Positions 1 to 6,394 are shown, counted from the stretch's first letter. The stretch is DNA of 6,408 nt from Flavobacteriales bacterium UBA1958 (GCA_002336675.1 DDEI01000038.1:1-6408), one strand, 5' to 3'. Numbers and translations are program-made. Notes: generated by a model from the letters alone, not told the origin.

Positions 1-1016
1 TGGCTCAAGTCATGAATGACTCTGGGAACTTCGTGGTCTCCTATGTTTTCTATTTGTGCGCTTTTTCTTCGAGAATAAGAAAATGGATCTAACGGATAGT
101 GCTGAGGTTTGATTTCAGAGCCTTTTCTATTTTTATACCTGTCAGCTAAAGCCTGTGCTACGGGGATTTCAAATTCAGGTTCTTCAGTTAACGAAACACG
201 AATAGTGTCACCTATACCGTCTTCTAATAGCGCGCCTATTCCCACAGCAGATTTGATTCTACCGTCTTCTCCTTCTCCAGCTTCTGTTACGCCTAAATGC
301 AGCGGGTAATTTCTGCCGGTCTCCATCATGTCGTGCATGAGCATTCTGTAAGCTTGAACCATCACCTGAGTGTTACTGGCTTTCATAGAAATGATGATGT
401 CATAGAACCCTAAATCTTCACAGATACGGATGAACTCTAAGGCAGATTCCACCATACCTTTAGGAGTATCTCCGTAATGAGAGAGGATTCTGTCTGAAAG
501 AGAACCATGGTTGGTCCCTATTCTTACAGCTACTTTATTGGCTTTGCAAAGCTCTACCAAAGGAGTGAATTTCACTCTGATTCTTTTTAGCTCAGCTTCA
601 TAAGCCTCTGGAGTATATTCTAGCTCCTCGAATTTCTTTTTGTCAGCATAATTTCCAGGGTTGACTCTTACTTTCTCTACTATTCCTGCAGCCACTTCGG
701 CTGCATTAGGCGTAAAATGAATGTCTGCCACCAATGGAGTGTCATATCCTTTTTCTTTCAGGGCTTGTTTGATGGGCTCTAGATTAAAGGCCTCTTTTTT
801 AGATGGAGCAGTTATTCTGACTAATTCACAGCCTGCGTTTATCATTCGAATACTCTGAGCTACGGTGCCTTCCGTGTCCATGGTGTCTGTGGTGGTCATA
901 GACTGGATTCGGATAGGATTGTTTCCTCCGAAGCCTACTTTTCCTACGAGGACCTCTCTGGTGGGAAACCTCTCATAACTGAATAGGGATGGAGCGTATT
1001 TTTTACCGTCTGACAT
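1..1016 (-). CDS. ispG: 4-hydroxy-3-methylbut-2-enyl diphosphate synthase IspG (GcpE), long form, partial at the left edge
   Basis: IspG is a cytoplasmic iron-sulfur enzyme of the non-mevalonate (MEP) isoprenoid pathway. It converts methylerythritol cyclodiphosphate to HMBPP. The first 338 codons are visible, reading leftwards from the ATG at 1016-1014; the 3' end is outside the window. Family motifs in order are [11 protein letters not shown] (residues 35-45), [13 protein letters not shown] (95-107), RVNPGNYAD (117-125), [12 protein letters not shown] (165-176), SMKAS (210-214), [11 protein letters not shown] (243-253) and GDTIRVSL (269-276), all in the TIM-barrel domain. After about residue 293 the chain does not go straight to the iron-sulfur domain but enters a linker with [10 protein letters not shown] (310-319), as expected for the long IspG of Bacteroidota, chlamydiae and plants. 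The cysteines that bind the cluster are not in view. The start agrees with the usual N-terminus length for the family; no Shine-Dalgarno is visible. It diverges from the yhdH-like gene. Confidence 0.96.
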   Translation of the reverse strand, partial: MSDGKKYAPSLFSYERFPTREVLVGKVGFGGNNPIRIQSMTTTDTMDTEGTVAQSIRMINAGCELVRITAPSKKEAFNLEPIKQALKEKGYDTPLVADIHFTPNAAEVAAGIVEKVRVNPGNYADKKKFEELEYTPEAYEAELKRIRVKFTPLVELCKANKVAVRIGTNHGSLSDRILSHYGDTPKGMVESALEFIRICEDLGFYDIIISMKASNTQVMVQAYRMLMHDMMETGRNYPLHLGVTEAGEGEDGRIKSAVGIGALLEDGIGDTIRVSLTEEPEFEIPVAQALADRYKNRKGSEIKPQHYPLDPFSYSRRKSAQIENIGDHEVPRVIHDLS

Positions 1017-1021
1017 GCACA

Positions 1022-1029
1022 CAAATTAA
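1022..1029 (-). promoter_or_regulatory. possible -7 promoter box for ispG
   Basis: On the minus strand this reads TTAATTTG, a 7 of 8 match to the Bacteroidota -7 consensus TAnnTTTG. It lies five bases before the ispG ATG, so a transcript from it would have almost no leader. There is no good -33 TTTG upstream, only T-rich sequence about 16 bases away. This is a weak call from one short motif. Confidence 0.22.
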
Positions 1030-1064
1030 CGATGATTCTGAAAGAAAATGATAATTAAAGGGGG

Positions 1065-1226
1065 TTAATTTTCAGCAGTGTGAAACGTTATTTCTATTCT
1101 TCTGCTGGCTTTACTTTCTGCTTTAGGGAATAACATCTCTTCCCTACCTTTACCACTAGACTCCATCCGATTAGTGCTAAACCCTTTTTCTTTTTAGAAA
1201 AGTTTAATGGTATCTCGCTTCGCTGG
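1065..1226 (-). pseudogene. remnant of an OmpA/MotB-type C-terminal domain
   Basis: Read on the minus strand, 54 codons from 1226 down to the TAA at 1067-1065 resemble the last part of an OmpA-like peptidoglycan-binding domain. The pieces are PAKRDTIKLF, then an in-frame TAA (1196-1194), then KEKGFSTNR, then SSGKGREE, and finally ASRRIEITF near the end. The family pattern here is a helix with K/RR-A-x-x-V-x-x-[YF]-L, then KG[IF], an R-[ILM] step, G-x-G-E, and NRRVEI, and these appear in the right order with near-normal spacing. The TAA falls where the family has the leucine of 'FL', so one base change from TTA is enough. The earlier GH-T-D-N part of the domain is missing. The stop-free part alone, from the ATG at 1166, would encode 33 residues. 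Alternatives are a chance resemblance or a tiny translated peptide. The call rests on pattern recognition only, with no alignment. Confidence 0.45.
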
Positions 1227-1377
1227 GAAGAAAGGTAATTTAAAATGTATAAACGCGCGGATTATTATAGAGCCACAGCCTAATAAATGAATCATTTCTC
1301 TATTTTTTTGGCTAAAGGACTCTCCATAGTGATAAGGTTATACTTGGCTAAACTTTACTTCTGCTTAAACATTATGC

Positions 1378-1394
1378 TATAATATTTTGATTTG
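1378..1394 (+). promoter_or_regulatory. possible promoter region for the yhdH-like gene
   Basis: This stretch contains TATAAT at 1378-1383, TATTTTG (TAnnTTTG with one T missing) at 1383-1389, and TTGATTTG (7 of 8 matches to TAnnTTTG) at 1387-1394. A TTTACT at 1354-1359 lies 18 bases before TATAAT. Any of these could place transcription start some 40-50 bases before the chosen ATG. None is a full match to the Bacteroidota -33/-7 pair, so which one is used cannot be decided from sequence. Confidence 0.25.
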
Positions 1395-1438
1395 AGTGTT
1401 TGACTGTTAATCTTTGCAACGCAAAAAACCTAGAGAAT

Positions 1439-2437
1439 ATGACCAATGAATACCGAGCCCTAATAATTTCTGAAAAAGAAAATGGCGAGTTTGATCAACG
1501 GGTAAAAAGGGTCTCTTTTGATTTTTTACCGAAGAACGAGGTCTTGATAAAAGTTCACTATGCCGGGCTCAACTATAAAGATGCTCTTTCTGCAACCGGA
1601 CATAAAGGAATCACTAGGAAATACCCCCATACTCCGGGAGTGGATGCGGCGGGGATTATAGTGTCTGATTCTACTGGAAAATTCTCAGAAGGAGATGAAG
1701 TGATCTGTACCAGCTACGATTTAGGAATGAATACTCCTGGTGGGTGTGCGGAGTATGTTTCTGTTCCTGTTAGTTGGGTGGTCCCATTGCCAGCGGGAAT
1801 TTCTTTAAAGGATAGCATGGTTATGGGTACAGCAGCTTATACGGCAGGATTAGCACTTTATAAAATGGAATTATCGGGTCAAACTCCAGAGATGGGCGAC
1901 ATAGTGGTGACTGGAGCCACTGGTGGCGTGGGTTCTATGGCGGTGGCTATATTGGCTAAAGCGGGTTATAATGTGGTGGCTTCTACGGGAAAAAAGGACA
2001 AGTATTTCTACCTTTTAGAGATAGGAGCTAAAAAATGTATAGGCAGAGATGAGGTGGATGATAAGAGTGATAAACCGCTTCTAGCTTCAAGGTGGGCTGG
2101 TGCCATAGATAATGTAGGTGGAAATACATTGGCGACTCTTCTTAAAGCTTGCGGAAGAAACGGAAATGTGGCTTCTATAGGATTAGTAGACTCAGCAGAG
2201 TTGACCACTACAGTTTACCCATTTATTCTCAATGGAGTTAACCTTATAGGAATTGATTCGGCTCAAACTCCAGCGGATATTAGGGTTAAAATATGGAAAA
2301 AATTAGCGACCGATTGGAAGCTAGATAATATTAAGGACATGCAAACTATCATAAGTCTTGATGATGCATCACACTACTTGAATAAAATCCTAAAAGGAAA
2401 GACTATAGGGCGAGTTATAGTTGATTTTAATATATAA
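1439..2437 (+). CDS. yhdH: YhdH/YhfP (AcuI) family NADPH-dependent quinone oxidoreductase / acryloyl-CoA reductase-like protein
   Basis: This is a zinc-independent medium-chain dehydrogenase/reductase. The Escherichia coli relative YhdH (AcuI) reduces acryloyl-CoA with NADPH; other members are called quinone oxidoreductases, so the substrate here is not certain. Counting from the ATG at 1439 the product has 332 residues, against 324 in E. coli. Motifs are LNYKDAL (44-50), PGVDAAG (66-72), the Rossmann nucleotide-binding loop VVTGATGGVGS (156-166), WAGAIDNVGG (219-228), a TTTVYPFIL segment (256-264) followed by GIDS (271-274), and GRVIV near the C-terminus (324-328). The catalytic-zinc ligands of alcohol dehydrogenases are absent, as usual for the family. 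The frame is open further upstream to a TTG at 1400, but residues from there would not fit the family N-terminus. The match begins at EYRALIISE, so the ATG is preferred. The gene stands alone and converges on the DUF349 gene. Confidence 0.93.
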   Translation: MTNEYRALIISEKENGEFDQRVKRVSFDFLPKNEVLIKVHYAGLNYKDALSATGHKGITRKYPHTPGVDAAGIIVSDSTGKFSEGDEVICTSYDLGMNTPGGCAEYVSVPVSWVVPLPAGISLKDSMVMGTAAYTAGLALYKMELSGQTPEMGDIVVTGATGGVGSMAVAILAKAGYNVVASTGKKDKYFYLLEIGAKKCIGRDEVDDKSDKPLLASRWAGAIDNVGGNTLATLLKACGRNGNVASIGLVDSAELTTTVYPFILNGVNLIGIDSAQTPADIRVKIWKKLATDWKLDNIKDMQTIISLDDASHYLNKILKGKTIGRVIVDFNI

Positions 2438-2463
2438 CTTTTGTTGTGAGTAGTATTCTTTAT

Positions 2464-2483
2464 CTTATCGAACAATAAGTTTT
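2464..2483 (+). terminator. weak candidate terminator after the yhdH-like gene
   Basis: A short inverted repeat CTTAT-cgaaca-ATAAG (2464-2479) is followed by four Ts, 26 bases after the yhdH-like stop codon. The stem is only five base pairs with one G-C pair, so it would be very unstable. It lies in the 132-base gap between convergent genes, where termination in both directions is expected. No better hairpin was seen there. Confidence 0.2.
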
Positions 2484-2569
2484 GCTCTAGAAGATGGGAA
2501 TATAGTACTGTAGACCATTTCTGATTTGTTCAAAGAATAAATTCATAGAAATCATAAAACTAGAAAATA

Positions 2570-4261
2570 TCAATCCAGTAGTCTCAGTTTTTTTCTGATT
2601 TCCCCAATTTCTCGCTTAGCAATCTCTAACATCTTCTCTACATCTTTCTTTAGCGCCTCAGCTCCTTTTGAATGCCCGAAGAATCCAATGTTGTTTTCAT
2701 ACTGATTCACCTTTTGCTGAAGCCTCTCTAGCTTATCTTTAAGTATCCGCTTCTCTTTTCTCATTTGGTTGTCACCATCTGAAGTACCTTTAAGTCTTTC
2801 TACTCTAGAGCTATAGTTAGCTACAGAAGCATCTTCTCTCGCTACTTTTAGTATAGTGTATTTCTCGTCTAAAGCCGTCTTATAGGCGCTATTAATTTCA
2901 TCCATATTTTTTCTAGGGACGTAACCTATGCTATTCCACTTAGCAGATAATTCTTTAATAATTTTCACATCTTCTCCTTGCTTATTCGTTAGCTTATACG
3001 CTTGAATATCCGCTAGAACTTTTTGTTTCTCTATGAGATTTAAATCTTGAGCAGCATCTTGTTCTTTGAAGTGATCCTTCTTCGTATTGAAGTAAGTGTC
3101 ACAGGCAGCTCTAAACTTTTGCCATAGTTTTTGTTCTTCTTTTTGGAAAGTCGCACCAGACGTTTTCCACTTGTTTTGTAGGTCTATGTAAGCAGCAGTA
3201 GTCTTTTTCCATTCAGTACTTTCCTGAAGTTCTTTAGCCTTCTCTATAAGCTCCTCTTTCTTTACCAGATTCTCTTTCAAAGAAATATTTCTGGTCTCAT
3301 AGTAAGCTTTCTTCTTATCGAAGAATAAATCACACAGTCCTCTAAATTGCTGCCACACCTCTTCGTTCTCTTTCTTTTGAGCATATCCTATGGTTTTCCA
3401 TTTGGTCTGGACAGCTTTTATCTCCTCCGTCTTTTTTACCCAAGTAGCGTGCTGGGTAATTTCCATTTCTAGTAACCGCTTCACTTCCTTTAATACAGCT
3501 TGTTTTTTGGCTAAATTTTCAGCCATTTCTCCTTTCAGTGAATCATAATGCGCTTGGATATTATCATAATTTTTTCTTAACTCCCCGAAGAAGGCATCAC
3601 CCATTTCCTGGTAAGTCTCCCTAGGTGAAGGGCCTATATCACCCCATTCTCTTTGCAGTTGTCTTAAGCTTAACTCTAAATTTCTAATATTCGTTTCGCT
3701 TTCTAGCGCTTTGGCTTTAGTGATTAATTCTTCCTTCTTTTTTAGGTTGATTTTTAAATCATTAGCCTGAAGTTCCTTATAGATATTTATGTTATAAAAG
3801 AACTGTTCTTTTAATGAAATAAACTCACTATTCACCTTTTCATACTGATCTCCTGGAACATCTCCAGTATTTTTCCACTCCTCTAGGATAGTATTGAAAT
3901 CATGAAAGGCTTTTCCTATATTTTCTTCATTCTGCACGAGATCTTTCATGCGAATCATAAGCATTTTCTTACTGGATAAATTTGCTTTTTGTCCTTCGGC
4001 TATTTTCTGTCCATGCGTCTTTACTCGCTCAGTATACTGACCTATGAGCTCAACGAATCCCTCATCTAATTCAGAAGCTACCTGGAGAAAATCTTCTCCC
4101 TCCTCATGCTCAGCTTCATTCCACTTTTCTAATTGAAGTTGGCGCTCTTTCGCAGATTCCGCTTTGAAGTTTGCGCGCACTTGTCTTACTTCTTGTTTAA
4201 TAGCTGTAATGTCGTCGTTTTGAAGTAGCGTCTTAAACTTTTCTATTAATTCGTTTTTCAT
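2570..4261 (-). CDS. DUF349 repeat protein of unknown function
   Basis: The product is a 563-residue, highly charged, mainly helical protein without signal peptide or membrane segment, so it is probably cytoplasmic. It has five DUF349 repeats, each marked by a tryptophan core: EEWKNTGDVP (W129), REWGDIGPSP (W206), KWKTIGYAQ (W288), KWKTSGATF (W365) and KWNSIGYVP (W442). Each core is followed about 15-25 residues later by an aromatic, lysine-rich helix such as LFFDKKKAYY. The last 70 or so residues (from about 498) are rich in K, E and L and look like a coiled coil. The first 100 residues are also charged and helical. Proteins of this kind are common in Bacteroidota, but I know of no established function. 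The ATG at 4261 is preceded by AGG seven bases away on the minus strand. A good -7 box lies upstream. The gene diverges from recX and converges on the yhdH-like gene. No sign of truncation or frameshift is visible. Confidence 0.93.
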   Translation of the reverse strand: MKNELIEKFKTLLQNDDITAIKQEVRQVRANFKAESAKERQLQLEKWNEAEHEEGEDFLQVASELDEGFVELIGQYTERVKTHGQKIAEGQKANLSSKKMLMIRMKDLVQNEENIGKAFHDFNTILEEWKNTGDVPGDQYEKVNSEFISLKEQFFYNINIYKELQANDLKINLKKKEELITKAKALESETNIRNLELSLRQLQREWGDIGPSPRETYQEMGDAFFGELRKNYDNIQAHYDSLKGEMAENLAKKQAVLKEVKRLLEMEITQHATWVKKTEEIKAVQTKWKTIGYAQKKENEEVWQQFRGLCDLFFDKKKAYYETRNISLKENLVKKEELIEKAKELQESTEWKKTTAAYIDLQNKWKTSGATFQKEEQKLWQKFRAACDTYFNTKKDHFKEQDAAQDLNLIEKQKVLADIQAYKLTNKQGEDVKIIKELSAKWNSIGYVPRKNMDEINSAYKTALDEKYTILKVAREDASVANYSSRVERLKGTSDGDNQMRKEKRILKDKLERLQQKVNQYENNIGFFGHSKGAEALKKDVEKMLEIAKREIGEIRKKLRLLD

Positions 4262-4303
4262 GTCGTAGCCTGATAATCTATCCTATACCTTTAAAATGCA
4301 TTG

Positions 4304-4311
4304 CAAAGTTA
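4304..4311 (-). promoter_or_regulatory. -7 promoter box for the DUF349 gene
   Basis: On the minus strand this reads TAACTTTG, a full match to the Bacteroidota -7 consensus TAnnTTTG, followed by CAATG. Transcription would start near 4300 and give a leader of roughly 40 bases before the ATG at 4261. The upstream -33 element is less clear: GTTG occurs both 7 and 25 bases away (within a GTTGAAAT direct repeat), outside the usual 17-23 base spacing. Confidence 0.5.
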
Positions 4312-4314
4312 ATG

Positions 4315-4340
4315 ATTTCAACATTTCTTAATATTTCAAC
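4315..4340. repeat. 8-base direct repeat ATTTCAAC in the divergent promoter region
   Basis: ATTTCAAC occurs at 4315-4322 and again at 4333-4340, 18 bases start to start. The pair sits just upstream of the DUF349 -7 box and between the two divergent start codons. Two copies at under two helical turns could be a regulator site, but two copies of an AT-rich 8-mer can also arise by chance. Confidence 0.3.
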
Positions 4341-4370
4341 GAGTACATTTACTGTTTGTGGAAAAAATAG

Positions 4371-4378
4371 TTGCTTTG
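4371..4378 (+). promoter_or_regulatory. possible -7 promoter box for recX
   Basis: TTGCTTTG matches TAnnTTTG at 7 of 8 positions by counting the two n positions, and is followed by CAAT and then the preferred recX ATG at 4383. TTTA at 4348-4351 lies 19 bases upstream as a 3 of 4 match to the -33 TTTG. If used, the transcript would be almost leaderless. TACATTTA at 4344-4351 is another 7 of 8 match and would give a leader of about 25-30 bases. Confidence 0.25.
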
Positions 4379-4382
4379 CAAT

Positions 4383-4850
4383 ATGACTAGTTCAGAGAGA
4401 GAGATCCTTTATAAAATGAAACTCTGGTGTGATAGGCAGGAAAGATGTCATTCCGAGTTACGAACCAAGCTCTATAGCGAGAGTCTTTACGGGTCTCAAG
4501 TAGAAATGCTTATAGCAGAGCTAATTAGTCAAAATTATATTAATGAAACCCGGTTTGCTCAAGCTTACGTTTCGGGTAAGTTCAGAATCAAAAGATGGGG
4601 AAGGGTTAAAATTCGGCAGAATTTAAAGTTAAAACAGGTTTCTCCCTATTGTATTCAGGAAGGGCTGAAAGAAATCGATGAACAAGATTACGCACAAACT
4701 ATTATAAGGCTTATTGAAAAAAAGCAACATGACTACCGAAAAGAGAAAAATCCGTATTTACTAAAGAACAAAATAGCAAAGTATGTCATGAATAGAGGGT
4801 TTGAGGGAGATTTAGTGTGGAACCGTGTAAATGAATGTCTTAATACCTAA
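4383..4850 (+). CDS. recX: RecX family regulatory protein
   Basis: RecX is a small helical cytoplasmic protein that binds RecA and modulates (usually inhibits) RecA filament growth and strand exchange. The product has 155 residues, normal for the family. Signature regions are CDRQERCHSELRTKL (16-30), matching the R-x-x-S/H-E-L-x-x-K-L start of the first three-helix repeat; INETRFAQAYVSGKFR (53-68), the classic D/E-x-R-F-A helix; RWGRVKIRQNLK (71-82); and a V-S-x-x-x-I-x-x-x-L-x-E-I-D helix (86-99). The frame is open to a TTG at 4371, but the ATG at 4383 is the better start because the family similarity begins just after it and TTG starts are uncommon. There is no recA in the window. The gene diverges from the DUF349 gene. 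prfB follows after 90 bases and has its own promoter-like box, so recX may be transcribed separately. Confidence 0.9.
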   Translation: MTSSEREILYKMKLWCDRQERCHSELRTKLYSESLYGSQVEMLIAELISQNYINETRFAQAYVSGKFRIKRWGRVKIRQNLKLKQVSPYCIQEGLKEIDEQDYAQTIIRLIEKKQHDYRKEKNPYLLKNKIAKYVMNRGFEGDLVWNRVNECLNT

Positions 4851-4927
4851 CCATGTTTTTTAATGCTAAAAAGCGCCTCTTCTACATAATTAGCGGAGTA
4901 ATTTCTAGATTCTAAAATGGTAAATCA

Positions 4928-4935
4928 TACATTTG
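4928..4935 (+). promoter_or_regulatory. -7 promoter box for prfB
   Basis: TACATTTG is a full match to the Bacteroidota -7 consensus TAnnTTTG. TTTC at 4902-4905, 22 bases upstream, is a 3 of 4 match to the -33 TTTG. The box ends five bases before the ATG at 4941, so transcription would start at or just before the start codon. This also argues against an upstream in-frame ATG at 4917, which would lie before the box. Confidence 0.42.
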
Positions 4936-4940
4936 TTGCC

Positions 4941-6042
4941 ATGATAGCATTGGATAAACTCACCAGCCTCGCAGCGCGATTAACCGCACTGAGAGGGTAT
5001 CTTTGACATAGATGTCAAGCTTCTCCAAATAATTGAGGACGAAAAACACACCCAAGACCCTAATTTCTGGAACGATTCTAAAAAGGCTGAAATAGTCATG
5101 AAACAGATACGCAATAAAAAAGTATGGACAGACGCTTATGCTGAAGCAGAAACAGCCATAGAGGATGTTAATGTGCTTTATGAGTTCAATAAGGATGGTG
5201 AGGCTACAGATAAAGAAGTGACTGCGGCTTACAATAAAGCATTTAAGTTTATAGAGGAACTCGAGTTTAAAAACATGCTCTCTGCAGAAGAAGACAACCT
5301 AGATGCAGTGGTACAGATTACGGCTGGAGCCGGAGGAACAGAAAGCTGTGATTGGGCGGCCATGCTACTTCGTATGTATAAAATGTATGCCGAAAAGAGT
5401 GGCTTTAAATTGGACACCCTTGATTACCAAGAGGGAGATGTGGCTGGTGTTAAACAAGTAACTCTAGAGATTTCAGGTGAATTCGCCTTCGGGATGTTGA
5501 AAGGTGAAAATGGAGTGCACCGATTAGTGAGAATTAGCCCATTTGATTCCAATGCCAAACGCCATACTTCATTCGCATCAGTATACGTGTACCCTTTGGT
5601 AGATGATACTATAGAGATAGAGGTGAATCCAGCAGATATTACGTGGGATACATTTAGGTCTGGTGGAGCAGGTGGGCAGAATGTAAACAAGGTAGAAACA
5701 GGGGTGAGAATTCGTCATAAACCCTCAGGAATAGTCATAGAAAACACAGAAACTAGATCCCAGTTAGGTAACCGAGAAAAGGCCATGCAGCTCTTAAAAT
5801 CTCAATTATACGAGCTGGAAATAGCGAGTAGAAATGAGTCTAGAGCCGAGATAGAAGCTGGGAAAAAGAAAATAGAGTGGGGCTCTCAGATTAGAAGTTA
5901 CGTAATGCAGCCATATAAAATGGTGAAAGACGTGAGAACTCAGTATGAGACTTCCAATGTAGATGCCGTGATGAACGGTGAGATAGAAGCATTTTTAAAA
6001 GCATTTTTAATGGGCTCTGGAAAAGGAGCTGCTAAAGATTAA
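4941..6042 (+). CDS. prfB: peptide chain release factor 2 (RF2), expressed through a programmed +1 frameshift
   Basis: RF2 recognises UGA and UAA in the ribosomal A site and triggers release of the finished protein. The coding sequence is 4941-5003 joined to 5005-6042, skipping T5004: 21 plus 345 codons, giving 366 residues against 365 in E. coli. The first segment ends in ALRGYL, and the second starts with DIDVKLL and continues to QDPNFWND, the standard RF2 N-terminal order. The stop-codon-reading tripeptide SPF is at residues 199-201 in RISPFDS, and the GGQ that catalyses hydrolysis is at 244-246 in GAGGQNVNK. Near the C-terminus WGSQIRSYV and RTQYET are conserved. SPF identifies RF2 rather than RF1. 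A frame-only reading finds an ATG at 5098 but would drop 52 residues. An in-frame ATG at 4917 is an alternative start. Four bases separate the stop codon from arsC. Confidence 0.96.
4992..5007 (+). promoter_or_regulatory. prfB programmed +1 frameshift site
   Basis: The sequence AGAGGG TAT CTT TGA C has the same layout as the E. coli prfB site AGGGGG TAT CTT TGA C. AGAGGG (4992-4997) contains GAGG, which can pair with the anti-Shine-Dalgarno of 16S rRNA. It lies three bases before the CTT slip codon (5001-5003), and the in-frame stop is TGA at 5004-5006. In the known mechanism, low RF2 lets the ribosome pause at UGA and slip forward one base to GAC, so RF2 limits its own synthesis. The mechanism here is inferred from this match and from the two flanking coding segments. 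Confidence 0.93.
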
Positions 6043-6046
6043 ATCA

Positions 6047-6394
6047 ATGAGCCAAATTACCATTTACCATAATCCGCGCTGTTCTAAGAGCAGAGAAACT
6101 CTAGCGCTCATAAGAGAAAACGGAGGAGAACCAGAGATTAGAGAATACTTAAAAGAGATTCCGTCTAAAGAGGAACTGAAGTTGGTTTTGGCCAAACTAG
6201 ACTTGAACATAAAGGACATCCTCAGAAAAGGAGAGAAGCTATACAAAGATAAATTTAAAGGGATGAATTTCACAGATGAGGAATGGATGACTATCGTTTT
6301 AGAAAACCCAAAACTTATGGAACGGCCTATCGTTATTAAAGGGAACAAAGCCATTCTAGGGCGTCCACCAGAAAATGTGTTGGAGCTTCTTTAA
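6047..6394 (+). CDS. arsC: ArsC family (glutaredoxin-type) arsenate reductase-like protein
   Basis: Family members have a thioredoxin-like fold and reduce arsenate to arsenite with glutathione and glutaredoxin. The product has 115 residues, near the short housekeeping form of the family and shorter than the 141-residue plasmid R773 ArsC. It opens with ITIYHNPRCSKSRETL, carrying the catalytic Cys12. The arginines matching R60, R94 and R107 of R773 ArsC are present at R60, R93 (in RPIVI) and R106 (in LGRPPE). ENPKLMERP (86-94) is also characteristic. No arsR, arsenite pump or other arsenic gene is in view, so a role in resistance cannot be assumed; some short ArsC-like proteins have other or unknown roles. 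The ATG lies four bases after the prfB stop, with no Shine-Dalgarno at a useful distance (an AGGAG at 6024-6028 is too far). Translational coupling to prfB in one transcript is likely. Confidence 0.92.
   Translation: MSQITIYHNPRCSKSRETLALIRENGGEPEIREYLKEIPSKEELKLVLAKLDLNIKDILRKGEKLYKDKFKGMNFTDEEWMTIVLENPKLMERPIVIKGNKAILGRPPENVLELL

Larger units (their letters stand above)
1017..1438. other. 422-base intergenic region between divergent ispG and yhdH-like genes
   Basis: No intact gene, tRNA or structured RNA was recognised in this gap. The ispG-proximal half (1065 to about 1226) contains the OmpA-like remnant described separately. The same minus-strand frame stays open back to an ATG at 1295-1293, but residues encoded before 1226 show no family resemblance. 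The part from about 1240 to 1438 is AT-rich and contains a candidate promoter region just before the yhdH-like gene. A 9-base direct repeat, TTGGCTAAA, occurs at 1308-1316 and 1344-1352 and may be chance. Confidence 0.7.

Noticed and set aside
109..309. Plus-strand 66-codon open frame
   Set aside because: It lies wholly antisense to well-conserved ispG coding sequence and its product is low-complexity (S, P, I rich) without family features.
1124..1146. Inverted repeat TAGGGAA-N9-TTCCCTA
   Set aside because: A 7-base stem with no T-run on either strand. It lies inside the OmpA-like remnant, so it is better seen as leftover coding sequence than a terminator.
1308..1352. Direct repeat TTGGCTAAA (1308-1316 and 1344-1352)
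   Set aside because: One 9-base repeat within a 400-base AT-rich gap is not far from chance, and it has no clear position relative to a promoter.
2008..2208. Minus-strand 66-codon open frame
   Set aside because: Antisense shadow inside the yhdH-like gene; no recognisable product or start signal.
4857..4872. TTTTTA-atgc-TAAAAA hairpin after recX as a terminator
   Set aside because: The stem is made only of A-T pairs, and no T-run follows on the plus strand.
4917..4943. Upstream in-frame ATG at 4917 as the prfB start
   Set aside because: It would precede the TACATTTG box and add eight residues with no RF2 likeness. It is not excluded if transcription starts further upstream.
5424..5690. Minus-strand 88-codon open frame, plus a 62-codon one at 5229-5417
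   Set aside because: Both are antisense to conserved RF2 coding sequence, including SPF and GGQ regions, and show no family features.
6064..6354. Minus-strand 96-codon open frame
   Set aside because: Nearly covers the ArsC-like gene on the opposite strand; the plus-strand protein has all catalytic residues, so this is a shadow.
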